DNA of 64,000 nt from Dendrocalamus latiflorus. Taxonomy: Eukaryota > Streptophyta > Magnoliopsida > Poales > Poaceae. The notes below the pieces were generated by a model. The model was not told the DNA's origin. It did not search any database and saw only the letters and a program-made list of their open reading frames with translations. The stretch covers positions 25,859,572-25,923,571 of the forward strand of contig CM029612.1 in assembly GCA_017311315.1 (NCBI GenBank), written 5' to 3'. Made by a program: the position numbers and the translations under genes. This document shows, piece after piece, positions 9,901 to 18,668 of the stretch (position 1 is its first letter; every line of letters starts with the position of its first letter).

Positions 9901-12605
9901 GTGGGAGCAAAGGTGGACTAAATGTTTTAGAATCCATAAAAATTCTTGACATCGTAGTTGCAAAGAGAATATATGGTACGAACTAATTCCTGAAGATAAA
10001 AAGGTACTGAAATAATACATGTCAAGGGGAGTTGAAATGATCGGTTTAATAATGAGGTTCTCAATTATCAAGTGCTTAAATTTGAGTTGTAGTAGTTGGT
10101 ATCAAGGTTCCAAAACTCGGAACCGGGGGGAATACCGCCGGACGGCTGGTAACGGTTACCGGCCGGTAATCGGAAAAAACCAGTTAAATTTTCAAGTGTC
10201 AAAATTTGAATTTAAAACAGGTAACCGGAAAAACCGGCTTGTTACCGCCCAAAAAACTAGAGAAAAACCGCTAAAAACCGGTTTTCAAATTTGAAATTGA
10301 AAATTCCTAACACATTTATGGCAAAAAGTATGAAGTCAATTACGGAAGGTGTATGCATCTTCCTAATACATTTCATTAGTGTTAAACAATGTAAACATCA
10401 TTAGATAAACTAACTTTTACATTCAAAAATTGAAAATTCTTAATACATTTAAAGCAAAAAGTATGAAGTCAAGCACAGGAGATGCATGCATTTTCCTAAT
10501 ATATTCTATTAGTGTTAAACATTGTAAACATCATTAGGAAAACTAACTTTTACATTCAAAATATTAAATTTGAATTGAATAAAAAACCGCCGGTTTTCAT
10601 TCTATTGGTATATAATAAAGTAGCTTCTGTAGTTGAGTAATGGCACATATTCACATGATCAACTGATTGGATTACTGTGGTTATGTCGATGGCCTGGCCT
10701 CATGGAAGGGCACTGTTATGTCATAAAAAAAATTAGAAATATTGATTACCTAGAAAATACTTGAAGCATATAAGCAACAGAAATATAGTATTGTACTTTG
10801 ATATTTCATTACCTGGAGTGGTTACCTGCCAAATAAATGGATCAAAGGAGTTGGTAGTAGTTCTTTCTGAATTAATTGTGGAACTTCACCGGCAATTGGT
10901 TAGACACTGTGTACTTGATTGGTACACAAGATATTAGTGAGTTGGTGCTTACGTTTTTTTAAGAAGTGAATGAATATTATGGTTATGAGTTCATGTGCTA
11001 CAACACTGTCTCTTTCCTCTTGTGAATACTACTATAAACTTAGAAGATGTGTCTTGAAATCCAACTGTAGATTGGCTTTAACCCATCTCTACTTATTGAT
11101 GTTATTATACAAGCTTATTGCTTTTCTCTACAGATCACATGACTTCTAGTTCCTCCTTTAGTCCTTTTCAAAACCTTGTTTCTTTTGTATAAAGGTAAAC
11201 AGATGTCTAGAGGAGATGCAAAACCTCGAAAGCAGACAGTGAAACCAAGTAGGGATGAGCTGAGGCAAGCGGTCTTCATAATCTTGGATATTGCAGATTT
11301 TACCACAGTAAGATACATTGTACATCATTAATCTTTCACAATTTCTCTGTTAATTGTCGAGTTGTGAGATACAATAATGGTTACATACTTAATTGCCACG
11401 TCTCATTATTCCATTACATTCCTCCTATATGTTTACCTTGATCTGTTTCTTTTGTTTTCACCCATTTCAGATGACTTTTGGAGAGGTTGTAAAGCAAGTT
11501 GGTACGTCTTTGCTTGCTTCCTTTTTCTCGTCTTTTTTATATGTGAGACTTGGAGATGTGTTTGGTATTGTTCTGGAATTGTGAAGGCATATATGAAGCC
11601 TGAATGCTATTTGCTTTATGACTAGCTGGAAAAGCTTTCTAATTGGATTTCATATCTTTAGACAAATACTTTGGCAAGGACCTGTTTGAGAGAAAGCCAC
11701 TAATAATGTCCCTGATACAAGAGGAGCTCTTTAGGCTAGCAGAGGAGGCTGAGAAGAAGGAACTGGAAGAGGAGGAAGCAGCAGAATCAAAAGCTAGAGC
11801 TGAACAAGCTGCGAAGGAGAGGGCAAAAGATGGAAGAGTTGAATCAGATATAGACAAGGCAAATGAACTTGAAGCTGGTCAAGATGGCAAATCTAAAGAT
11901 GCTGCAAGGAATGAAAATGGCAATAGTATTGAAAAGGGTGTCAAAGGTGGAATTTCTGTAAAAGCTGGTGAGAATAGAAATAGCGATGCTGCTGCTGAAA
12001 CTTCACAAAATGGCAAAGCTGAAGATGATGTGAATGAAAAGAACAGTGATGAATTTACCATGGATGGCAAGGCTGAAAAGGTTCTGCAGAATGCATTTGG
12101 CGATGACGGTGTAGAAGCTTCCAGAGATGGTAAAGCTGAAACTGTGAAGGAGAATGACAACGGGGACACGGTAGAAGGTTCTGAATGTGGCAAAACTGAA
12201 GAAGCTAGTGATGTAGAAAATGATGACACTGAAGATGGCAGAACTGAAGAATGCAGAAGTGGAAATGGTGGCAACAATGCAGAAGATGTCGATGACCGTG
12301 AAGCTGAAGAGCCTAACAGTAATGAAAATGGTGGACATGTAGAATGTGCGGAAGATGGCAAAGCTCAGGAAGCTGGTAACAATGAGAACGGAGAAAATAC
12401 TGTAACCCACGGTGCCAAATGTGGCAAAGCAAAAGAGGCCATGGAAAATGTAAAGACTGAACAAATTCTAACAGATGCTGGTGAAGCTGAAGATGCTGAG
12501 CACAATGCAAACACCAAAGTTAACGTAGATTCAAGTAAGGATGGTACTGCTGAGTATGGGAAGACCAACGATGATGCAAAAACTAACAGCGACGGCGTAG
12601 CTTAA
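6926..12605 (+). CDS. DEK: DEK-domain chromatin-associated protein, nine exons, 609 aa
   Basis: Exons: 6926-6964, 8102-8179, 8295-8402, 8481-8555, 8703-8765, 8967-9363, 11213-11307, 11471-11501 and 11662-12605. The sum is 1830 nt, an exact multiple of three, and all introns are GT-AG. Residues 14-100 (LSDLKEQILQLAGL, EKSWTELLEKLRILNKYTLV, DLVAIVMEFLMEY) match the SAP-like region of plant DEK proteins. A basic KFKKRRPKRE stretch follows. Residues ~265-320 (RDELRQAVFIILDIADFTT, MTFGEVVKQVDKYFGKDLFE, RKPLIMSLIQEEL) are the DEK C-terminal domain, which binds DNA and histones. Residues ~320-609 are acidic and low-complexity, with a recurrent GKAE-type motif. The exon 7 acceptor (after AG at 11211-11212) was chosen because it alone keeps the frame with exon 6; acceptors at 11138 and 11202 run into stops. 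The start at 6926 gives a short first exon and is less certain. Family role: nuclear chromatin architecture and splicing. Confidence 0.85.
9538..9764. mobile_element. Tourist-type (PIF/Harbinger-like) MITE in DEK intron 6
   Basis: A 227-bp element with terminal inverted repeats GGCCCCGTTTGGCACAGCTC (left) and GGCCCCGTTTGGCACGGCTC (right, reverse-complemented). It is flanked by TTA on both sides (9535-9537 and 9765-9767). The 3-bp TTA duplication and GGCC-type ends suit the PIF/Harbinger superfamily. The interior holds repeats of AGCTCCACCCAAGGAGCT-like sequence and can fold on itself. It has no coding capacity. Confidence 0.85.
10105..10640. repeat. CCGG-rich repeat with a ~130-bp direct duplication in DEK intron 6
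   Basis: The block opens with CCGG-rich sequence (AACCGG, TACCGGCCGGTAA, ACCGGTTTTC) and closes with AAAACCGCCGGTTTTC at about 10583-10598. Inside, 10309-10430 and 10443-10560 are two diverged direct copies sharing GCAAAAAGTATGAAGTCAA, TTAGTGTTAAACA and AACTAACTTTTACATTCAAA. It is probably a non-autonomous transposon remnant. No clean target duplication was identified. Confidence 0.5.
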
Positions 12606-13529
12606 CAGTCCAAATATGGTGAGGGTTGTAGATGGAGACGAGTAGCACAGAGGTCCAGCTTACGCAGGGTTCTTGCTTCGGCAGAAATTACCACTGATGT
12701 CCGAACACCAGTAGGATAGCTTATGCAGGGTTCATGCAAAGCCTGAGGTCTGGCCTCAAATAATATTAGGTTAGAAATGGCCAGATTGTGTTATGTAAAT
12801 TATGCAGCATGTTAGCTTGACATGAATAGCGCTGGAACATGGAATTCAGTAGGGCTGTTGTATGAAGAAGGATTTGTATCAACCTTGTTTAACTAGCACA
12901 GTAGCAGGTGTTGGTATGATCAGCCAGAGGGATATCCAGCAGATTACATTGTGCAAATTTAACTGTTGCAAAATAAAATGCTGTGCAAATTCAGTCTTGG
13001 GTCTAGGATTTGCTCTCTGGTTTTTCAGAGTAGCTTTAGGATTCCTTGCGCGCAGCTGCGTGCCTAGTCCGAGTGCACATCGCACGTGGCAAACCAGCCT
13101 CCTGAGGAGCGCGCAGACCAGGTGCCGTCCCACGTGTCCCGGGGCCCACCAGGACGGCCTGGATGGGTCTGACGTGGCGATGATCGGCAGCGCCCCGGGC
13201 GCCAAGTGGCACGCTCTTATCGACAAACGAACGGCCGACGTCGCCCACGTTCACACGTCGATTCGTTCTTATCCGCGCGATCCAACGGACGCAGCCTGCT
13301 ATTCCCCACCACCCTCCCCTCCTCTCCATGGCTCCATGCTCTTTAGTCTCTCTCAAGAACATCGACTCCCTCAAGAATTTTGTTCATAGATTATGTGTGT
13401 TCTTGCACTCACATATACAGGTGTCCTCCAGTTCTTGCTTCCCTTGATGCTTAATCTCGGAGTGGTTTGATGTTATCAGTTGCTTGCTCTGCTTTCTTGG
13501 GCCTGCTCTGTTTCTTGATTTGAGGCAGA
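12606..13529. other. DEK 3' UTR and NF-YB promoter/5' leader
   Basis: The first ~350 bp after the DEK stop are probably 3' UTR, with AATAAA-like sequence near 12972 (AAAATAAAATG). From about 13020 to 13330 the DNA is GC-rich, with several CACGTG/ACGTGG-type G-box-like hexamers (for example CGCACGTGGC near 13081 and CCCACGTGTCC near 13129). These are plausible NF-YB promoter elements. No coding exon is supported. Confidence 0.45.
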
Positions 13530-13547
13530 GGGGGGGGGGGGGGGGGG
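13530..13547. repeat. Homopolymer of 18 G just upstream of the NF-YB start
   Basis: An uninterrupted run of 18 G lies 12 bp upstream of the NF-YB ATG, so it falls in the probable 5' leader. It is either a genuine G-tract or a region prone to sequencing-length error. Confidence 0.8.
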
Positions 13548-13559
13548 CGATTGGGGGCG

Positions 13560-14077
13560 ATGCCGGACTCGGATAATGACTCCAGCGGGCCGAGCAACGC
13601 GGGCGGGGAGCTGTTGTCGCCGCGGGAGCAGGACCGGTTCTTGCCGATCGCGAACGTGAGCCGGATCATGAAGAAGGCGCTGCCGGCAAACGCCAAGATC
13701 AGCAAGGACGCCAAGGAGACTGTGCAGGAGTGCGTGTCGGAGTTCATCTCCTTCATCACCGGCGAGGCCTCCGACAAGTGCCAGCGGGAGAAGCGCAAGA
13801 CCATCAACGGCGACGACCTGCTCTGGGCCATGACCACCCTCGGTTTCGAGGACTACGTCGAGCCGCTCAAGCACTACCTCCACAAGTTCCGCGAGATCGA
13901 GGGCGAGAGGACCGCCGCGTCCTCCGGCGGAGCCGCTTCCACCACGCAGCAGCAGGTCGAGATGCCAAGAAACACCAATGCCAGCGGCTACGCTGGGTAC
14001 GGTGTCGCCGGCGCCGGCCCCGGCCCCGGCGGAATCATGACGATGATGGGGCAGCCCATGTACGGCTCGCCGCTGCC

Positions 14078-14117
<40 letters not shown>

Positions 14118-14228
14118 CAGATGGCAATGGGAGGGAGAGGGGGCTTTGGCCATCAAGGAGGAGGCGGTGGGGGTGGCGGCGGCGGGTCCTCGTCGTCGTC
14201 CGGGCTCCGCCGGCAAGACAGGGTCTGA
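13560..14228 (+). CDS. NF-YB: NF-YB (HAP3/CBF-A) subunit of the CCAAT-binding factor
   Basis: The ORF starts at ATG 13560 ([13 protein letters not shown]...) and runs 222 aa to TGA 14226-14228 without an intron. Residues ~22-114 are the conserved histone-fold core: [20 protein letters not shown], then [39 protein letters not shown] and [18 protein letters not shown]. Family knowledge: NF-YB pairs with NF-YC, and the dimer recruits NF-YA to bind CCAAT boxes. The core is the non-LEC1 type, because the LEC1-diagnostic Asp in the B domain is absent (K at the DAKETVQ block). The C-terminal tail is low-complexity, with 12 consecutive Gln (residues 174-185), a His and then Gly/Ser runs. An in-frame TTG three codons upstream is not a likely start. 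The paralogue cannot be named with certainty. Confidence 0.96.
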
Positions 14229-14518
14229 TGAGAAGACATCTTTGATACGCTGAAATGGGTTCATAACTTCATATGGTAACCACTAGGTGTTTCCATTAAT
14301 TAATTACTTGATGGTGTATCCATGTTTAAATTGCTAATCTGAGGCCTGAGTTTTGGTTAAATTGTGTCAAAGATTCAAACTGGTCAGATTCTAAATGAAG
14401 ATTTAAGGTTGGTTATTTACTATTGCTAAATTTTTTGCTTTTATCTGTGATGGTGCAATGCAGTCAGGGTGCAAATTAAGCTCATGTTGTTGTTTTGCAA
14501 TTGATTCCTTAGTTAGAA
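14229..14518 (+). other. NF-YB 3' UTR and flank
   Basis: AT-rich non-coding sequence after the stop. No canonical AATAAA was seen close to it, so the polyadenylation site is not defined. Confidence 0.4.
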
Positions 14519-14849
14519 GAGTAAATTGTAATTTTCACTATTTATTTTGTATCTTATTTCACTTTGCACCATCCTAACCAAACTAATGTTGCACTTTATA
14601 CCAGATTTAAGCCGGTACCATGGCTATCTTAAGCTCTCCATATCAGGCATCTTGATGTGCCAGTAGTAGGTGAGCGCCGTCGGCTATGCACACGCGCACA
14701 ACGAGCTCAAGATAGCTATGTTACCGGTTTAAATTTGGTGTAAAGTATAACATTGGTTATATTAGGGTGGTACAAAGTAAATGTATTATTTAAATCTAAT
14801 GTAAAGTAAAACCACGAATACAATACCTGGTAGAAAGTGCAATTAACTC
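14519..14849. mobile_element. Long-TIR MITE downstream of NF-YB
   Basis: An imperfect palindrome of about 330 bp. The left arm, from GAGTAAATTGTAATTTTCAC through ACTTTATACCAGATTTAAGC, pairs with the right arm. Reverse-complemented, the right arm runs from GAGTTAATTGCACTTTCTAC through ACTTTACACCAAATTTAAAC. The arms meet around ATAGCTATCTTGAGCTC-like sequence and enclose a GC-rich spacer (14660-14700). There is no coding capacity, and no clear target duplication was found. Confidence 0.7.
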
Positions 14850-15978
14850 CCGTTGAAAAGATCACGAGTGTATTTGCGCGCCAAATGTAGTGGGCAATGA
14901 GTTTGCTGTCAGAGATGACAGCTAGGAGTAGGAAGGATCACCTAGATCTATCTTTTATTACACAATTAAACAATATTAATAGGGACAAGAAAAGGAAAAG
15001 ATCTGCGTTGTGTATTTGAGGGGCCCAATTATAACAATATAAATCAATCATATAACAGTCTCTACAGCTTTATAACGAATGCAACTATAATTTTAGTAAT
15101 AAGACATAAGCATTTGAGTTGTATTTTCAAATAATTATAAACATATGTACAGTACATCTTTTCGTGCAATTGTGCAGTGTTAACAAGCTAGCTATAGCTT
15201 GTTTCTTGAATTGAAGATCGATTCTAGCATAATTGTCATTTGAGAATTTGGAAACTAAGATTAGTTCTCTCTTCAGACGACGAAGTAAAATTCTAGGGGA
15301 AAAATATCGCATGGTCAGCCTGACCCTTGATGTCAAGGAATGAGTTCTTTACCTCAAAAGCTGGTGGCTTTTGACTTTTGCTATAGTACCTAACTTTTAA
15401 AAGGAGTATTTTCTCAAGATGGGTTCTACAAGTTAAACGATCTACACGTTAAAAGCCCAAGATCTGTACCAGCTAAAATCACAAGTGAGTATCTGTCTCT
15501 TCGTAATCTGTACCGTAAACAGACAAAATTCAAATATTTCAGTTAAAAGCCATAAGCCGCAGCCGAAAAGAACAGACCCTTGATCCCTCACTGTCCCTTT
15601 CATTTTCTTCCGGGACAGAAAGGTAGCGTGCAATTATGTGTTAAGCTGGCCAAAATCTTCTTGTTATCTTGGATGACATGGATGTGTGGTCTGCAATTAG
15701 CTGTTGCTTAAGACAGAATTAAAGGCCAAAAGGGCTGGATGATAGCTCAGTCACTGCAGCGCAGGTGCCTCTAGGAAGAGTTAGTTGCACTAGATAGGTT
15801 TCACGTGCTTGCCCTGAAGTTTTACAGAAATTTTGCGTCTAAATGTTACTCTTCCTCACCATGCCCGATGCCATATCATCAAAAGATATGAACCCTACAA
15901 TTTTAAAAGAGTAGAACAACATCTAAAGGGATTTTTATTGCCATCCTTTCTCAAAAAATAAGATACAGGTAAGAAAGC
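14850..15978. other. Intergenic, no gene recognised
   Basis: AT-rich DNA. Around 15350-15580 the sequence (AAAAGCTGGTGGCTTTTGAC through AAAGCCATAAGCCGCAGCCG) resembles the GGCTT-rich ends of grass MITEs and may be a decayed one. Nothing else is supported. Confidence 0.35.
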
Positions 15979-18367
15979 AAAAAAAAAAAAAAAAAATCAC
16001 ATGCGTTCAGTTCAGTTCGGGCTTTGCATAGCAAACTCACGACCTTCTACAATTGAACTATTCATTGCCATCGTTCGTACCCGGCCAAAAAGATATCACT
16101 GCCTTCATTCTATCTTCAGGAAGATGACAACTGCAGGACCGAAGATGGTAATAGAGAGGATAAATGGCGCCTTAAAATTTTCCCCCGCTACAGATCTATG
16201 AAGATTAGAATGAAAGACCACCAAAAAAACAAGCGACTAGAAACACTGAAAACCCAAAAAAATTAGCGAAAATGGAACTATCACAGTTAAATTTGCGGTA
16301 CTACCATTTGCTATAGTAACAATGGTAGTACTACGGTACTTCCGCTGCTACAATAAAATCAGGAACACAGTGTTTTCAACACAATTTCAAAATCCAAAAT
16401 TGAGAGAACTTTTGATCCATAGATCCAAATAACATGAAAATTTGCAGAGATCTACTCTAGGATGTCAGGAACCTATTCCAATAAACGATTATGAAAATCA
16501 TAGTCCAAATTGAGACCCTTTTTAGTTTGTTGGAAGATTGCATCAAAACCGAGCCAAAACCCCAAACGGTGAATACAACTTGCTCGTGGGTAGATGATGG
16601 CAAAGATAACTCTAGATGTATTCCCACTATCACAACAAGCTAGAATACCAAAGAATCCTAGCCAAAAATCCTCGGATCAAGAAACCACTTGGAAGGTCAA
16701 GACGTGCAAAAACTGTGCTTCTTGATGAACTTGTTTCCAACATGCCTAGATGGGTGGAGGATGATTTCCAGAGGATCTCTCCATCTCTTATACGTCATTA
16801 GCTCAACAAGATCAAGAAAAGAAAAGAGAGGAGATCAAAACCAACCAAAATAAGAGCAAATCAATCAAAACAAGAGATAGACAAAGATTAATTTAGGAGG
16901 TAGGTTTTTACAGCCAATCTTTCAGAATACCAGAACTCTAAGCTTAAAGTACACACACAAGGGTCCAACCTAAGGAAATCTAATATCCCCATGGGAGGGA
17001 GGAGGAGCTAGCCATCAAAAGGCTTAGCCAACCTTCTCAAACTCTAACTCTTGCCTCTCCTCCCCCTTATATATGCTCACAACCTGAACCTAAAACCTAA
17101 TGGATCCCCTCATTAGGCTAAACCGAGGATAACCTGTTAACCCTACCTAACACCGTTTTTACTCATGCACACTTCTCAAAGTGGATTACAACCATTAACC
17201 CATTAGTGAATCAACACTTAATTCACTTCACATTTTCAGTACATACAAGACCTAAATCATTTAGGCCAATGCCGTGATTTCACATATCGCCACTCTTCCG
17301 GTATTGGGCAATTTACCAAAATGCTCCTCTACCACCTTTCTCGAAGCTTTCCACTTTCTTTACCACGAAGCATCGCCTATGCTTCAAATCTTCCATATGG
17401 CCTCAATGACTTGTCGTCAAGCCTCTCACGTATCCGGATCCTACCGAACCGTCCTCGCTTGCACAACGACCTAAGTCACTTGGCGCACCACGTGCTTCTC
17501 CTCGCTCATGTCGGCACCCAGACTACTAGACCGCACAGGACCTCGGCTCCTCCCTGAGCCTAGTCCCGGTCCACCTTGCCACTTCCCATCATGTCCACCA
17601 CTAGTAGCTCCCGCTCTGGTTCCTCGTCGTCCCGGCTTGTAACCACCGTGCAAGCCTCAATCACTTTCGGTGTCTCCCTGACCGTTCTGGACATCAGCAC
17701 CACCCTGTGCCTAATCCCGATCCTCCTACGTCTCACTATGATCTAGTTCCAAAGTCCTACAACCAACATTAACAAGCAAACAATCATGTATCACTGCACA
17801 ATACATAAAGTCATCAATTTGCGCAATTCATCCATACAATGCACAACACAAAATGTATAAATCCAAATTACTGATCCTAAATCTAGGACCAAACAATAAA
17901 GCCATGTGCACATAAACAACAACATGCACACTATAACTATATGGTCATCCTAACTCAAAACCCAAAATCTAATTTTTCTGCGAAATCCGATAGTATCGCT
18001 CTTAACATGTTAGTGTTACCGCACCCCAAGGCGGTATTTCCGCATCATCGCTCCTCGCACAGGACCTCTCTAGATAAAACATTTCGCTGCTCAGACGGGA
18101 ACTACCGCTCGAGCAAAACTACCGCACTCACAATGTTGGTACTACCACTCAACGGTACTACTGCACAAACACTTGCGGTGCTTCTAATTTTTCTGACAGT
18201 TCCAGAAAATAGCCCAAATCAAATGCAATATTTGTAAAACTAATTGACCACTCCACAAACATTGCAATGGTTTCATCACAACAATATCATGGACTTTCTT
18301 ACATGGTCCTTCAATCTCCCCCTTGATGAACCCATTGGTAATACTTCAAAAATACAAATTGGAGGTG
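15979..18367. repeat. LTR-like repeat remnant, left part, starting at an A18 tract
   Basis: After an 18-A run (15979-15996) the sequence is non-coding and has the style of long grass LTRs. It has CTACCGC/GGTACTACCGC-type motifs (16320-16350 and 18100-18180), ATATCCCCATGGGAGGGAGG, and a CTTCAATCTCCCCCTTGATG block near 18308. Parts of 17040-17760 resemble 24840-25190 further right (for example GACCGTTCTGGACATCAGCA against GACCGTTTTGACTTCAGCG). The two blocks may therefore be diverged LTR copies of one old element. No internal coding domain could be assigned to it. Its 17725-18367 segment recurs at 22644-23286. Confidence 0.45.
17725..18367. repeat. Target-side duplication, copy 1 (643 bp)
   Basis: This 643-bp segment recurs at 22644-23286 with a constant offset of 4919 bp, no indels and about six base differences by eye. 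It ends exactly where the gypsy LTR begins at 18368. Confidence 0.9.
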
Positions 18368-18614
18368 TGTCGTAGGGATGGCCCCCACCTAAACCCAGCA
18401 GGCCTGGTAGGAGATTATAAGGCCCAGAATAGGCCATGTGTAATGACATAACTGCCCCTAGAGGGGATAACCAGATGTAAGGGTATAAATGTAAAAGCAC
18501 TCCTCATGTGTATATATATATGAATACAGGCCATGGGGAGGGCAGAGGCCATGATACTCATCTTCATCACTCTCCACTACCATCTCTCTCTCTGTTTGGC
18601 CCGTAGCCACAACA
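18368..18614 (+). repeat. 5' LTR of the truncated gypsy element (247 bp)
   Basis: It starts TGTCGT and ends ACAACA, and is clearly related to the LTRs at 47655-47903 and 58809-59069 (shared GGCCCCCACCTAA, AATGACATAA, GGGTA.AA.TGTAAAAGCACTCC and ATGAATAC blocks). It is followed directly by GTTGGCGCCGTCCGTGGGGA, as in the full-length copy. Confidence 0.88.
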
Positions 18615-18668
18615 GTTGGCGCCGTCCGTGGGGAGGACAAGGACAAGCCTGAAGACCGAAGAAGAAGG

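Noticed and set aside
11879..12361. Minus-strand ORFs of about 150-160 codons opposite the DEK last exon
   Set aside because: Mirror of the acidic repetitive DEK tail. No independent support.
12862..13389. 175-codon plus-strand ORF between DEK and NF-YB
   Set aside because: It starts in DEK 3' sequence and runs through the promoter-like GC-rich region. No conserved domain is seen, and opposing ORFs overlap it.
13476..14264. 262-codon minus-strand ORF opposite NF-YB
   Set aside because: Shadow of the strongly biased NF-YB coding sequence. Leu and Gly runs mirror the CAG and GGC repeats.
15979..15996. A18 tract considered as the poly(A) tail of a SINE or LINE
   Set aside because: No RNA polymerase III boxes, LINE domain or target duplication were found beside it.
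17941..18237. 98-codon ORF repeated at 22860-23156
   Set aside because: Its repetition reflects the 643-bp DNA duplication. The sequence has no domain and looks like LTR DNA.
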